From assembly GCA_030053945.1 (NCBI GenBank), contig JASGCW010000006.1:41646-105645 (forward strand): 64,000 bases of DNA, read 5' to 3'. Source of the DNA: Limnohabitans sp. Lineage in GTDB: Bacteria; Bacteroidota; Bacteroidia; Flavobacteriales; Flavobacteriaceae. Below, one piece after another: positions 17,508-27,142 of the stretch. The position numbers and the translations under genes are program-made. The notes under the pieces were generated by a model, which ran no database searches, had not been told where the DNA came from, and saw only the letters and a list, made by a program, of their open reading frames with translations. Positions within the stretch are counted from its first letter, which is position 1. Each line of letters opens with the position of its first letter.

Positions 17508-19469
17508 ATGAAGACAGAAAAGAAAATTTTAAAATCCTATTTTCAAAAAGGGGATAAACCTACCGAAAAACAATTCAATGATCTGATTGACACTTTTTTA
17601 ACTGAAGAGGAAGCAAGAGCATTGTTTGACGGAAATAATCAATTAGAATATACCTATGACGAACTTAAAAACTTAAAAGAGTCTAAAAAATTAGTTCCTG
17701 GGCAAAAGTATATTTTGACTGACTATCAAACAAAATATTATATCGAAGGTACCAACTCATCACCTATTGTAAAAGAAGTTACAAATCAGTCTGTTGTATC
17801 CAACTATGGTTTTTTTGCCACACCATTAACTGATTTGATAGTTGGCTTTGAAGTAGAAGTAACTAGTTTACCTGTTGGTTATTCTGGTCCAATTACTGTA
17901 GGAAGTATTACAACCGTATCTGCAAATTATGCCAATGGTTATTATTTGAAATTTGCAAATGGACTACATTTTGTAATTGGATCTACTTTTAGATATCAAA
18001 AACAACGATATGCTTCAATTGCTTCAAATCAAACAGTTTTAGATACTAATCTTAAGCCTATTTTGAAACCTAATGGTATTGTCAACACCGAGGTTCACGA
18101 TGGGAACGCATATTTACAAATGTCTGCTACCGAAAACCCAGCAGTTCCTACTGAAAAAATATGTTTGACTGCTATTAGTGATGATTATTTTTCTATTCAA
18201 GCAGAAAGCATTACCTATCTGGGTGAGTCTTTAGAATATGACTTTGAAGATACTAACATCAAAAACGAAAACGATAGTATCATAGGAACTAGAAAAGGTT
18301 TAATTACCAGACGTGTATCAAGAGATAAAAAAATTGATGTTAACAAAGATTGGAGAGTGCAGCGTTACAGACGTTATAAACTTTCTGAGGCAGACTGGGT
18401 GAATTTTTCTTTAAGTATTCCTGCCCAAAAAATGGCAGTAAAATCGAGTGCAGCAGATCAAACACTATATAATTTAAACGGTAGTAATGCCTGTACATTA
18501 GCAAACATTTCAATTACTGAAAATCATAAATATATTGCGCCTTTTGTGGAGAATGCAAATTTTTTTCAAGATTTTACCAATTTAGGAAGTGCCGTTAATC
18601 CGTTTTTAACTGGCGTAACTGCTCCTCATTTTGTTTATGGAGGTATGATGGAAGGTGCTGATATAAATACTTATAAGCAAAATGTAATCGTTTCTACAAA
18701 CAATAATGCAAAAGATTTATTCATCTTTCCATTAAGTGAAATAAATGAAATCAAATCTTTAGTTATCAATCAACTTGATAATACCGTATTTTTAAATTTA
18801 AATAGTCAATACAATCAAAAAAATGTCATTGATGTTAAAATTACAGACGGAATATGTTATTCTACTTTTTTAGCAGGAGGTAATATTTATTCGAATTCAG
18901 AAAATAGGAATTATAGCTTAAGGAATATTGTTGCAGTTGATAGTGTAGAATTAAGAAACCAAGGTATTATTGATAGCTTGTTTGTTTTGGCTTCCTCAAA
19001 TATAAAAAATGGTGGAGACATTAATTTCTTGACAATTGCTGGAATGGCATCAAATGCAAGTGCATATGGAGTAACTTACATTGATGTGCTTTTTGACAGT
19101 TCCTCTAAAATCCGAAATACAATTATAGGCGGAAAAAGAGTGGATAGAGTTACTTTCAATAATGTCCAAACAAATAAATGCCTATTCATATTTAGTAGAG
19201 GACAATATTTAAAATTTTCAAATAGTAATTTATATCTGACTTGTTTTAAAAATGGCAATGATTTTTATTCTAATTATATCTCATTTGATACCACAAAAGC
19301 AAGTACTAAAAAAGGTAATCTTCACGGTTATTTGTATGATACTTTCAATTATGTTATGGGACAAAAAATTATAGCCGCTACAAATGGCGACTTGATTTAT
19401 GAAACCTTTTCTACAGATACCAATGGAACCGTAAATAGAACACTAACAACTTTAGCAATTTCAAAATAA
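17508..19469 (+). CDS. Tail fibre-like structural protein, 653 aa
   Basis: A 653-aa protein with no signal peptide. The N-terminus (KKILKSYFQKGDKPTEKQFN DLIDTF region) and the phrase PGQKYILTDYQTKYYI near residue 65 are of a kind seen in Bacteroidetes phage fibre or baseplate-attached proteins. Much of the remainder is repetitive beta-sheet with Asn-rich turns, compatible with a beta-helix or receptor-binding shaft. It has its own regulon promoter and is translationally coupled (TAATG) to a 48-aa ORF. It is likely a receptor-binding or fibre component. Family-level assignment is tentative. Confidence 0.6.
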   Translation: MKTEKKILKSYFQKGDKPTEKQFNDLIDTFLTEEEARALFDGNNQLEYTYDELKNLKESKKLVPGQKYILTDYQTKYYIEGTNSSPIVKEVTNQSVVSNYGFFATPLTDLIVGFEVEVTSLPVGYSGPITVGSITTVSANYANGYYLKFANGLHFVIGSTFRYQKQRYASIASNQTVLDTNLKPILKPNGIVNTEVHDGNAYLQMSATENPAVPTEKICLTAISDDYFSIQAESITYLGESLEYDFEDTNIKNENDSIIGTRKGLITRRVSRDKKIDVNKDWRVQRYRRYKLSEADWVNFSLSIPAQKMAVKSSAADQTLYNLNGSNACTLANISITENHKYIAPFVENANFFQDFTNLGSAVNPFLTGVTAPHFVYGGMMEGADINTYKQNVIVSTNNNAKDLFIFPLSEINEIKSLVINQLDNTVFLNLNSQYNQKNVIDVKITDGICYSTFLAGGNIYSNSENRNYSLRNIVAVDSVELRNQGIIDSLFVLASSNIKNGGDINFLTIAGMASNASAYGVTYIDVLFDSSSKIRNTIIGGKRVDRVTFNNVQTNKCLFIFSRGQYLKFSNSNLYLTCFKNGNDFYSNYISFDTTKASTKKGNLHGYLYDTFNYVMGQKIIAATNGDLIYETFSTDTNGTVNRTLTTLAISK

Positions 19470-19615
19470 TGATAACAACAGAAGAATTAGAAAGATTAGA
19501 AACACTTCAACTTGAATTAGTTTCTTGTGAACCAAATATGGTAATAGAAGTATTGGGAATAGAAAAATTAGAGGAACTTTTAGCACTTTTAATCAAACAA
19601 GAAACCTCGATTTAA
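19469..19615 (+). CDS. Small coupled ORF after the fibre gene
   Basis: 48 aa, MITTEELERLETLQLELVSC..., strongly helical and acidic. Its ATG overlaps the fibre stop in TAATG, which argues for coupled translation. It could be a fibre-assembly chaperone. No family recognised. Confidence 0.5.
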   Translation: MITTEELERLETLQLELVSCEPNMVIEVLGIEKLEELLALLIKQETSI

Positions 19616-19620
19616 TAAAC

Positions 19621-19684
19621 GACTGAAACTATTGAATCCTTACTGACAAAGGCTTTAATGGGAAAAAAGGTTTAAGTAAATTTA
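19621..19684 (+). promoter_or_regulatory. Tail-regulon promoter 4 for the gp25/baseplate operon
   Basis: The box GACTGAAACTATTG (19621-19634, 12 of 14) is followed after 42 bp by TAAATTTA (19677-19684). The start codon of the gp25-like gene is about 53 nt after the -7 element. Confidence 0.75.
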
Positions 19685-19737
19685 CAGTATTAAGACAAGA
19701 GGGCGCTCTCTTTTAACAAATTAAAATGTAAAAAACT

Positions 19738-20025
19738 ATGAATGATTTTATAATTAATACTGATTTAGAAATAGCAAATGGTGATTTTGTTTTTGATTAT
19801 GTAGATCAACAAAATATTGAAATCTTGCTTTTAAATCAAAAGGGAAATTACAAAGAATTTCCTGTTCTAGGAGTGGGTATCACCCAGTATTTAAAAAGCC
19901 CTGATACCACTTCAAGACTTCGACTTGAAAATGAAATAGACAAGCAATTATCTTATGATAATTTTCAAGTCAAAACACTTGATATTAACAATTTAAATAA
20001 TATACAAATAGATGGGAACTATTAG
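19738..20025 (+). CDS. gp25/GPW-like baseplate wedge protein
   Basis: A 95-aa protein of the gp25/W family, the conserved wedge that touches the sheath in all contractile tails. The core EILLLNQKGNYKEFPVLGVG matches the family's strand order, where a basic tip meets a Gly-x-Gly turn. The length is slightly short (usual 110-140). It overlaps the next gene by 14 bp. Confidence 0.8.
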   Translation: MNDFIINTDLEIANGDFVFDYVDQQNIEILLLNQKGNYKEFPVLGVGITQYLKSPDTTSRLRLENEIDKQLSYDNFQVKTLDINNLNNIQIDGNY

Positions 20026-20314
20026 ACCAATCCAAAATCAAAATATCTTTGATATTGCACTACAGGAATATGGTAGTATAGAAAATACCTTCGATCTTTT
20101 AGAAGATAACGATATTTATAATCTAACCGATGAATTATCTGAATACAAAGATCTACAAATAGGTAAAGAAGCCTTTAAAAAAGATATTGTAGAATACTTC
20201 AAATCAAGAAATATAAAACCTGCAACGGGTTCTTCGGAAGAAGACGAGCTATTAATGATTGACTATTCTGGTATCGAAATTATGGGAATCGAAGATGATT
20301 TCATAGTTTATTAA
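20012..20314 (+). CDS. Small tail protein with LysM-like N-terminus (tail protein X-like)
   Basis: A 100-aa protein. The first 50 residues read IRPIQNQNIFDIALQEYGSI...LLEDNDIYNLTD, the pattern of LysM-like tail protein X, which sits between spike and tube in P2-like and Afp-like tails. The acidic C-terminal half is unassigned. Its start overlaps the gp25-like gene, so both should be made together. Confidence 0.6.
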   Translation: MGTIRPIQNQNIFDIALQEYGSIENTFDLLEDNDIYNLTDELSEYKDLQIGKEAFKKDIVEYFKSRNIKPATGSSEEDELLMIDYSGIEIMGIEDDFIVY

Positions 20315-20435
20315 TTATCTTTTCAAGACTTCTTGATTAGAAATCTCTAATCAATTTTCAAAAAAAAACATAAAACATTAATTACAAGCAACTTAATAGT
20401 TGTTTGCAGGATAACTTTTAAATAAATTTTACTAT

Positions 20436-21371
20436 ATGGCACGAACAATTGCTGAAATCCAAGACGAAATCTTGGATGAAAAAAATAGAGTAAGTTCCTT
20501 AAATGGACTTACTACTACAAATGACAATACATCAAAAACAAGTATTTGGAAGCTATGGACACATATTGTCGCTACTGCTATTTGGATACACGAAAAAATT
20601 GTAGAACGAAATGCATTAATATCACGTCCGCATACACTCAACTGGTATCAAGAACAGGCATTAAAATACATACACGGTAAAACATTAACTTGGAAAGACG
20701 GATCCTATCAATTTGACATTCCAACAGATGCTACCGAAAGTGATATAGAAAGTGCAAAAATTATCAAACACTGTGCAGTTAGCGAAGTCGATTTAGGAAC
20801 ACTACTTGGAAATAGAAGTTCTGAAATATTAGGAAACAGTAGCTACTTGTACAACAATTTAGGTGTTGTTCATATGAAAGTAGCTAATGATACAGGAGAA
20901 AACATAAAGCCTATTTCAACAGATGAATTAAATAATTTTAGAGAATATATTGCCCGAATTAAAGATGCTGGAAATCAAGTGATAGTGGATTCGCTTCCTG
21001 GTGATGAATTACAACTTACACTCAAAGTATATGTAGATCCATTATTAATTGATATTGAAAATGTCAATGAAAAGGGGAAATTAATAGGAACTGAAATTAA
21101 ACCTGTTGAAGAAGCTATCAAAGATTATTTGAAAAATTTAGAATTCAACGGAGCCTTTGTTAAAACTTTTTTGGTGGATGCAATCCAAAAAGCTGTAGGA
21201 GTGAAAATACCAATTTTAGAAAAAGCTTTTACAAAACCAAGTTTAGAAGCTGAAGGTAAATTTATAACTGAAGAATATTCTATCCCAAAAGCAGGGTATT
21301 TCGATTTAGATTCAGAAAAATTAAAACTCGAAATAGAATATGTTTCATATACTTTCTACAGAGAATATTAA
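20436..21371 (+). CDS. Baseplate J-like protein
   Basis: A 311-aa protein. The N-terminus (MARTIAEIQDEILDEKN) and the domain order (helical start, central domain, then repeats such as PGDELQLTLKVYVDPLLID and a PKAGYFDLD end) follow the gpJ/gp47 wedge family, which usually ends with a beta-rich C-terminus. The length is on the short side of the family. Its neighbours are gp25-like and fibre-type genes, as in P2-like gene order W-J-I-H. No box promoter precedes it, so it is likely read from promoter 4. Confidence 0.7.
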   Translation: MARTIAEIQDEILDEKNRVSSLNGLTTTNDNTSKTSIWKLWTHIVATAIWIHEKIVERNALISRPHTLNWYQEQALKYIHGKTLTWKDGSYQFDIPTDATESDIESAKIIKHCAVSEVDLGTLLGNRSSEILGNSSYLYNNLGVVHMKVANDTGENIKPISTDELNNFREYIARIKDAGNQVIVDSLPGDELQLTLKVYVDPLLIDIENVNEKGKLIGTEIKPVEEAIKDYLKNLEFNGAFVKTFLVDAIQKAVGVKIPILEKAFTKPSLEAEGKFITEEYSIPKAGYFDLDSEKLKLEIEYVSYTFYREY

Positions 21372-21395
21372 TATTTATCAAAACCTTTTTTACAT

Positions 21396-22049
21396 ATGAG
21401 AAAGTACACCACTATAGAATGGGAAAAATCATTAGTATGGCTTATTCCCCCTTTGCTTAGAAAAAAAGTACATTATGACTGGCTGCACACTTTGTTAAGC
21501 CCTCTAAAAAGAATTTATAAAGAGACGCTATATAAAATGCAGCATACTGGACAAGTAATCTATCTTGAAAAAGTTTTAAATGAAACGTTTAATCAAAGTA
21601 GATCCTATAATCCTAATTATTCTACTAGAGAAAAAAAGCAAAATCTATTGATTTACATAGGAGAAACTATTAAACCTACCGCACAACATATTTATCTGCA
21701 CAGAGAATATGAGGAAGATGGTAAAATAGCTCCTAAAGTGTTTCTTAATAATGAAATACAATCTAGTGAAGATTTTAAACCATTGTATTTAATTCATCAG
21801 AATGATCACAAAATTAAATATGCTGATTTTAGAGTTTTTATTCCTAAAAGTATTCACTACATAAAATCAAAATTTTATGACATAGTCGATTTTTACAAGC
21901 TAGCAGGAAAAACCTATGAGCTTATAGATTATGAATACCCTACAAACATAGCAAATGCTAATTTATTCAAAAGACCGACACCAACACCTATAGAGTTTTC
22001 AAAAAGTGCTCAAAATATATCAGAAGTAAAACAAATAATATTAGAATAA
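21396..22049 (+). CDS. Tail protein I-like baseplate protein (position-based)
   Basis: A 217-aa soluble protein, basic in its N-terminal half (WLIPPLLRKKVHYDWLHTLLSPLKR). It lies directly between the baseplate J-like gene and the fibre gene, the place of gpI in P2-like tails. The sequence alone does not let me name a family. It ends one base before the fibre start and is surely in the same operon. Confidence 0.5.
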   Translation: MRKYTTIEWEKSLVWLIPPLLRKKVHYDWLHTLLSPLKRIYKETLYKMQHTGQVIYLEKVLNETFNQSRSYNPNYSTREKKQNLLIYIGETIKPTAQHIYLHREYEEDGKIAPKVFLNNEIQSSEDFKPLYLIHQNDHKIKYADFRVFIPKSIHYIKSKFYDIVDFYKLAGKTYELIDYEYPTNIANANLFKRPTPTPIEFSKSAQNISEVKQIILE

Positions 22050-22050
22050 A

Positions 22051-24693
22051 ATGAAACAAATAAATTTTAATAATCCAGGAGGATTTCCTCTTGAACAAGA
22101 AACCTTAGAAAGAATACAAATTGCTTTCAGAGAAGAATTATATGAGGCTTTTAAAAGTCTTTTAGGAATTTCAACGCTAGAAAATTATATCATTGCTAAA
22201 CCTGAAAATGTTGGAAAGTTAGGTTGGCTCATTATGCATCAATTCGTTGCAGATTTTGAAGGTGTTCCAGATCCAATTACTGGAGTTTATCCAAATAAAA
22301 TAGAAGGTATTTTATATCCTTTTTTATACAGTCCAACACCCACATCCTATATCAAAACTACACGAACAGTTTCTAAATTAGTTTTTGGCGATGGCAAACC
22401 GAAAGAGGTTTATGTAGATTACAAAGCAGAATACATCACTCAAGTTGATTTTAATTCATTTGGTAATTTACCAAAAACAGTTGAAGTAAACGGTACAATT
22501 ATTACAACTTCAGTATATGATATTTCTACTTTTATACAATTATCAACTATACCTGAATTAGCTAGTAAATTTTTGCCATTAGCTGGTTTTGTTCCTATGC
22601 AAGGTAATTTGAATTTAGGAGAATATATGTTATCTAAATTAGATACGATGCCAGAAGTTGAGGCTAGTGTAAGATCCCAAAAATTAAAATTAGGGCATCC
22701 TGATAGAAGAGGGTTAATTACCGGCGCCAATTATTTAGCTACTGCACTTGAAGATTCTAGCGCATCTGGTCAAACGTCATTAACATTAAATCCAAATGCA
22801 GAGTGGAATACTACCGAAATAGGTGGAAATGTAAAACTTGCTCAAGTTGTTGAAACCACTTTTGATGCTACAAAACAATCATTAGTAATTGACAATAATG
22901 GATATGTCACTAAAACGAAAGATATTTTTTCTAATCAAATACAATCCTTAATCGACCGAATTGTATTATTAGAAGCAAGACCATTAGGAAATATCCCGGT
23001 TGGGATGGTAGCTATCTGGGGAAAACCAGCAAACGAAATTCCTTCAGGTTGGGTAGAATATGTAGATTTGAGAGGAAGAATGCCTATTGGTTTGGATCCA
23101 TCAGATATAGATTTTAAAATTTGGAGAAGTTCAGGTGGAGCTAAAACTAAGTCATTAAATGCACAAGAAAATGGGCAACATACACATGACTATTATGATA
23201 TTTATTTTTCAGAAGTAGGTGGACATATTGGTGTACCAGGTAATTTGGGTTCTGGAGATTCAGATGGTGATAACTCAGGATATCAATTTAGAAGAACTAC
23301 AGAATCATCAGGAAATGGAAAACCATTTAGCTTATTAAATCCTTACCGTGTTGTACAATTCATTCAATTTGTTGGTGATACATCAAATAATGCAGCACCT
23401 ACGATAAATAACATCAAAAGAACAGATACAAATGCAGTTGTAACAACTACTCCTATAAATCTGAATTTTACAGGTACCTCAGCTAATTTGAATTTTATAG
23501 CCACTGTTAATGACCCCGAAGGCTTTAATAGTTCGTTAGTATTTAATTGGGAATTTATTAGTGGACCTGCTGTGCCTGGAGATTGGTTAGGAGGTGCAAT
23601 ACAAACTAACGCAGACAATAGTGTTAGTATTCCGCTATCTATTATAGGAATGTCAGCCACAACTGCAGTTAATCCATACAAATTCAAATTTACGGTTACT
23701 GATAATTTTGGAGCAAAAACTGAGCAGATTGTTACTATAAATGTAACTCGTCAAGCAGGAATTACAAACTATTCTGTTGTACCAGCCGAGGGCATTAACA
23801 GCTCTAGTAGAAATTATGTAACTAGAGTAACTGGAACACCAGGCGAAATAGTTAGTATAAAAGCTAGTATTTCAGATTTTACTAATTTAGCAGGTGTTGG
23901 TGGATATACAACTGGCGATATGATAGTCAAATTAAATAGTTTTAATGGTGATTTAGTTAAAACTTTTTCTCTTTCAAATCAAACTACTGATTTCTCTAGT
24001 TTTGTTCATAATTTCAATATAACTATAGGTCAATCAGGAGTTACAGATATCTATACAAGTATGTCAGTTTCTGAAGCTTTAATTGCTTCAAATATAACAG
24101 AAGATATATACTTAAGTTTGAATGGTCAATTAGAAATTGAAAGCTCTGGTCAAGCTGTTTATATGCATACTGAATATGTATACATTTATACAGGTGGAGG
24201 TTCATGTTTTGATACAGAATCGTTAATTACAATGGCGTCTGGACAATCTAAAAAATTGAAAAATGTGGTAGCAGGTGATAAATTGGCAGCATTGAATTTC
24301 CCTAATCTAATAGATGAATCACAAAGCAATTATTTAGATTGGAAAGGTAAACTTACTGAAGCATCTAAAGCTGAAGTAACCGTAGTAGGAAAAACAACTC
24401 ATACAGTAAATGAGTATTATGAGATAGTATTGGCTGATAATAGTGTTATTAAAGTTACAGAAGCTCATCCATTATTGGTTACCCAAGATGATGAAAACGT
24501 TTCGTGGGTAAAAGTTAGAAATATCAACCAAGTTATGAAATTGATTGATAAAAATGGAACTCCTAAAGCTATTACTAGTATCACTCTAAAAAATGAAACT
24601 TTAGAAGTTGCATTGTTAGATGTTGAAGAAATTGATGACTATATAGTTTCAGGAATTGTAGCTCATAACATTCCTATAGATCAAAAAAATTAA
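22051..24693 (+). CDS. Tail-collar fibre with a C-terminal intein-like Hint domain
   Basis: An 880-aa protein with several parts. An N-terminal attachment region (1-~300) comes first. A phage Tail Collar domain at ~311-440 starts IPVGMVAIWGKPANEIPSGW and ends YRVVQFIQFVG. A PKD/cadherin-like sandwich follows (~445-570), then a further beta domain (~575-715). A Hint domain occupies 719-873, with the splice-type first residue Cys719 (CFDTESLITMASG), the block-B TEAHPLL around 803-809 and terminal His872-Asn873 (VAHN), then only seven residues. As in type A bacterial intein-like domains, it could cleave or modify the fibre. It is the last gene before a terminator. Confidence 0.8.
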   Translation: MKQINFNNPGGFPLEQETLERIQIAFREELYEAFKSLLGISTLENYIIAKPENVGKLGWLIMHQFVADFEGVPDPITGVYPNKIEGILYPFLYSPTPTSYIKTTRTVSKLVFGDGKPKEVYVDYKAEYITQVDFNSFGNLPKTVEVNGTIITTSVYDISTFIQLSTIPELASKFLPLAGFVPMQGNLNLGEYMLSKLDTMPEVEASVRSQKLKLGHPDRRGLITGANYLATALEDSSASGQTSLTLNPNAEWNTTEIGGNVKLAQVVETTFDATKQSLVIDNNGYVTKTKDIFSNQIQSLIDRIVLLEARPLGNIPVGMVAIWGKPANEIPSGWVEYVDLRGRMPIGLDPSDIDFKIWRSSGGAKTKSLNAQENGQHTHDYYDIYFSEVGGHIGVPGNLGSGDSDGDNSGYQFRRTTESSGNGKPFSLLNPYRVVQFIQFVGDTSNNAAPTINNIKRTDTNAVVTTTPINLNFTGTSANLNFIATVNDPEGFNSSLVFNWEFISGPAVPGDWLGGAIQTNADNSVSIPLSIIGMSATTAVNPYKFKFTVTDNFGAKTEQIVTINVTRQAGITNYSVVPAEGINSSSRNYVTRVTGTPGEIVSIKASISDFTNLAGVGGYTTGDMIVKLNSFNGDLVKTFSLSNQTTDFSSFVHNFNITIGQSGVTDIYTSMSVSEALIASNITEDIYLSLNGQLEIESSGQAVYMHTEYVYIYTGGGSCFDTESLITMASGQSKKLKNVVAGDKLAALNFPNLIDESQSNYLDWKGKLTEASKAEVTVVGKTTHTVNEYYEIVLADNSVIKVTEAHPLLVTQDDENVSWVKVRNINQVMKLIDKNGTPKAITSITLKNETLEVALLDVEEIDDYIVSGIVAHNIPIDQKN

Positions 24694-24717
24694 TCAATTT
24701 TTCTTTTCAAAGAATAT

Positions 24718-24752
24718 GAAAGCTATCCGATAGCTATTATCGGGTAGCTTTC
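24718..24752 (+). terminator. Terminator after the fibre operon
   Basis: The arms GAAAGCTATCCGATA and TATCGGGTAGCTTTC pair over 15 bases (one G-U) around a 5-nt loop, 25 bp after the fibre stop. The T-run is weak. Confidence 0.6.
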
Positions 24753-25120
24753 AATACTTGTTTTAGTTTGACAAAATATTTAAAGGATTGAATATCTAGT
24801 GTTAAAAAAATAATAGGATAACAAAACCAAAAACATTTTATAAATAACTATAAAGCAGAGCAATACAATTTTATTCAAAAATTAATAAAGATAAACTCGA
24901 AAAATATTTTTTTTTCTCGCAACCTTTTGTGATTTTTTATACTCTATATATCTAAAAACATTTTGCATTTGTCTTTTAATATAAAATGTAGATTTCTTCA
25001 TTATCAAACTATTCTTTGAAATTAAAGTAAGCCAACTAGTTATTACTCTTCGAAGTTTTCTTTATAAAACTTTATAGTAGTAACTAAGATTAAACAAATA
25101 CTAATTTAAAAACATTACAT
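24753..25120. other. AT-rich spacer, nothing recognised
   Basis: About 370 bp between the fibre terminator and the holin unit. It holds A/T tracts and a TATATATC stretch but no ORF, regulon box or clear hairpin that I can support. It likely contains the promoter of the 25121 gene. Confidence 0.4.
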
Positions 25121-25528
25121 ATGAGCATATATTTCAAAACTTTTATTGTTAAGTTCATTACACATATAAGCAACTTATATTTAACAACTTATACCATAAA
25201 TAAAGAAGTAACACAAAGTCATATCAAAAAAATATGGAACAAATTCTGTAACTTTTTTAAAAACTTTTCGTACAAAAGATGTATTGTTTTAAGGAATGAT
25301 ATAAAAATGATTAAAAATTTAAAAAAAAGAAGCAGTGGCATTGTTTTTGTGGCTTTTTTCGCAAAAAAAGTATATTATAAAATTTGTGTTACCCTATTTT
25401 ACAATTTCTTTAAAAAAATTAATATCTCTTTATATGAATTTATAAAACTACACGAGTTAGCAATATTTCTAAAACGAGATAATAAGGAAGTGTGTTTAAC
25501 ATTAAATAAACTTGCTTATGATTCTTAA
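25121..25528 (+). CDS. Unrecognised basic protein upstream of the holin
   Basis: A 135-aa, lysine- and phenylalanine-rich protein with hydrophobic stretches (FVAFFAKKVYYKICVTLFYNF) and a helical C-terminus (EFIKLHELAIFLKRDNKEV). Its end overlaps the holin-type gene. It may be a small membrane-associated lysis or regulatory protein. The low-complexity composition leaves doubt about whether it is a functional gene. Confidence 0.45.
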   Translation: MSIYFKTFIVKFITHISNLYLTTYTINKEVTQSHIKKIWNKFCNFFKNFSYKRCIVLRNDIKMIKNLKKRSSGIVFVAFFAKKVYYKICVTLFYNFFKKINISLYEFIKLHELAIFLKRDNKEVCLTLNKLAYDS

Positions 25529-25973
25529 GTTTGAAGATTACATCAATGAGTTCAAGCTACTACTTTACGGAGTATTCTTGTACTTAGACTTAGACATCGA
25601 AATAGTTAAAGTACTATTTTTTTTGATGCTATTGGATACTTTTTTAGGAATAATTAAAGCGATTGTGCTCACAAATACTTTCAGCTTTAAGTTGCTTGTC
25701 TTAGGTTTTGTTTCAAAACTTGCTATTTTATTGATTCCAGTCGCATTAGCTCTAATGAGTAAAGGCCTTAATTATGACTTTAAATGGTTTGTTACAGTTA
25801 TAATAGACTTATTGATTGTTAGTGACGGAATTTCAATTTTTAGCAATGTCATTGCAATAAAAACTAAAAATGAAGTTGAAAATTTTGACGCTCTTACCAT
25901 AGTATTAAAATCATCAAGAAATATGCTAATTAATTTTTTTAATAATTTATTAAAATCAATTAACAGCAAATGA
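25518..25973 (+). CDS. Phage holin family membrane protein
   Basis: A 151-aa protein when started at the ATG at 25518 (a TTG six bases upstream is in frame). Several hydrophobic helices occur (VLFFLMLLDTFLGIIKAI, LVLGFVSKLAILLIPVALAL, VTVIIDLLIVSDGISIFSNV). The D-x-x-x-G-x-x-K-A element after the first helix is typical of the TcdE/phi-29-type holin 4 family. It would permeabilise the inner membrane to release the endolysin and the tail particles. It overlaps the previous gene by 11 bp. Confidence 0.7.
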   Translation: MILKFEDYINEFKLLLYGVFLYLDLDIEIVKVLFFLMLLDTFLGIIKAIVLTNTFSFKLLVLGFVSKLAILLIPVALALMSKGLNYDFKWFVTVIIDLLIVSDGISIFSNVIAIKTKNEVENFDALTIVLKSSRNMLINFFNNLLKSINSK

Positions 25974-26063
25974 GATTGATTAATTTTTATACTATGCTGT
26001 TTTTTATGATTAGATGCTGTAATAGCTTCTAGACTATAAAAATAACTTATAAAAAAGGATATG

Positions 26064-26111
26064 CCAATTCAAAAATATAACCCATAAACTAGTTTATATC
26101 TTTTGAATTGG
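26064..26111. terminator. Inverted repeat after the holin gene
   Basis: The arms CCAATTCAAAA and TTTTGAATTGG enclose a second perfect palindrome ATAAACTAGTTTAT. This extended hairpin lies about 90 bp after the holin stop. It may be a terminator or a protein-binding site. The rest of 25974-26337 shows only a short ATTATTGG/AATAAT hairpin near 26230. Confidence 0.5.
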
Positions 26112-26337
26112 TAATGTATCCAGAGTTAATTAAAATAACTTGAGGTGAAATTTTTAAGCCTTATGTGTATTAATAAAAATGAATATAAAAGTTTATTGTA
26201 ATAATTAATAAAGTTGACTGTTAAAAATTATTGGTTTAGACTAATAATTGGGGATTTTTTAACTCGATTTTATCAAAATGTAAACACAAGTGAAAAAAAT
26301 TTAGAACGAAATTTAATCCAAAAAACAAAACAAAACT

Positions 26338-26709
26338 TTGAAACGATTATTTAACATAAAAAAAAACAACAACACTATCGATTTAAGTGATTCTTGTATA
26401 GTAGAAAATAATATGTTAGCAAGTTATCCACTCTCATCTGAGATTTATAAAATTTGCTTTACGTGTTTAAAATTTCCTAATAAAAAATATAGTTTATTTG
26501 TATCCTATGACGAATTGATTGAGGAAGAAGATATTGAAAATTTAAAAACGCAACTCGGGATTGAAGTTTGCGGTGATGGATCATTGATTGAAATCATTTC
26601 ACACGAAAATGATTTTTCAATGCAATTTGACCAGGAGAATAGTCTTTTTATAGAAACCGATTTCTCTAGAAACGGTTTACTATTTTTTCATAAAAATTCT
26701 GCCTCTTAA
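26338..26709 (+). CDS. Unrecognised protein with a TTG start
   Basis: A 123-aa acidic protein (MKRLFNIKKNNNTIDLSDSC...) starting at TTG. An internal ATG at 26413 would give a shorter product. It contains a strand-rich middle and EEEDIENLKTQLGIEVCGD. It has no signal peptide and no family is recognised. It is flanked by hairpins on both sides and appears to be a single-gene unit. Confidence 0.4.
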   Translation: MKRLFNIKKNNNTIDLSDSCIVENNMLASYPLSSEIYKICFTCLKFPNKKYSLFVSYDELIEEEDIENLKTQLGIEVCGDGSLIEIISHENDFSMQFDQENSLFIETDFSRNGLLFFHKNSAS

Positions 26710-26743
26710 TGATTAGTAACAATTTAGGTTTTGCCTCATAAAA

Positions 26744-26774
26744 AAAGGATGTTTAACTCGTAAACACCCTTTAT
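26744..26774. terminator. Bidirectional terminator
   Basis: The arms AAAGG-A-TGTTTA and TAAACA-C-CCTTT (one mismatch) have A-runs on the left and T-runs on the right. They lie between the plus-strand 123-aa gene and the minus-strand lysis unit, which run toward each other. Confidence 0.65.
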
Positions 26775-26785
26775 TTTTATATAAT

Positions 26786-27106
26786 TCAAATAAACTTCAG
26801 CACAATTTGAATTATTGTCCCAATCAAATCTTGCATAAAATTTTTTAATTCTAACCTAGCAATTCCTTTAGCTTGTAAAGCTTTTAAAATAAGGAGTTGC
26901 TCTTCTGTTTTTAATAGATATTCAAATTCTTCTGGGGTAAGTTCTCCTGTACTCAATAAAGCTGTCCAATTTTCAAGTTTTATCTTGATAGATTCTAAAG
27001 TCACTTTTACAATTTCTTCTGCTTCTTCTTTTAATTCAAAATATTTTGTCTCGAGTAATTGATTAATTTCCTTTTTTAATTCAAGTATTATATCATCTGT
27101 GTTCAT
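26786..27106 (-). CDS. Coiled-coil protein at the end of the lysis unit
   Basis: A 106-aa helical protein with heptad-like charged repeats (DIILELKKEINQLLETKYFELKEEAEEIV). The C-terminus is amphipathic to hydrophobic (LIGTIIQIVLKFI), which could insert in a membrane. Together with the preceding lipoprotein it might form a spanin-like pair, but no family is recognised. Confidence 0.5.
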   Translation of the reverse strand: MNTDDIILELKKEINQLLETKYFELKEEAEEIVKVTLESIKIKLENWTALLSTGELTPEEFEYLLKTEEQLLILKALQAKGIARLELKNFMQDLIGTIIQIVLKFI

Positions 27107-27142
27107 ATTGTTTGTTTTTATAAGTTCAACATTTAAATTAGT

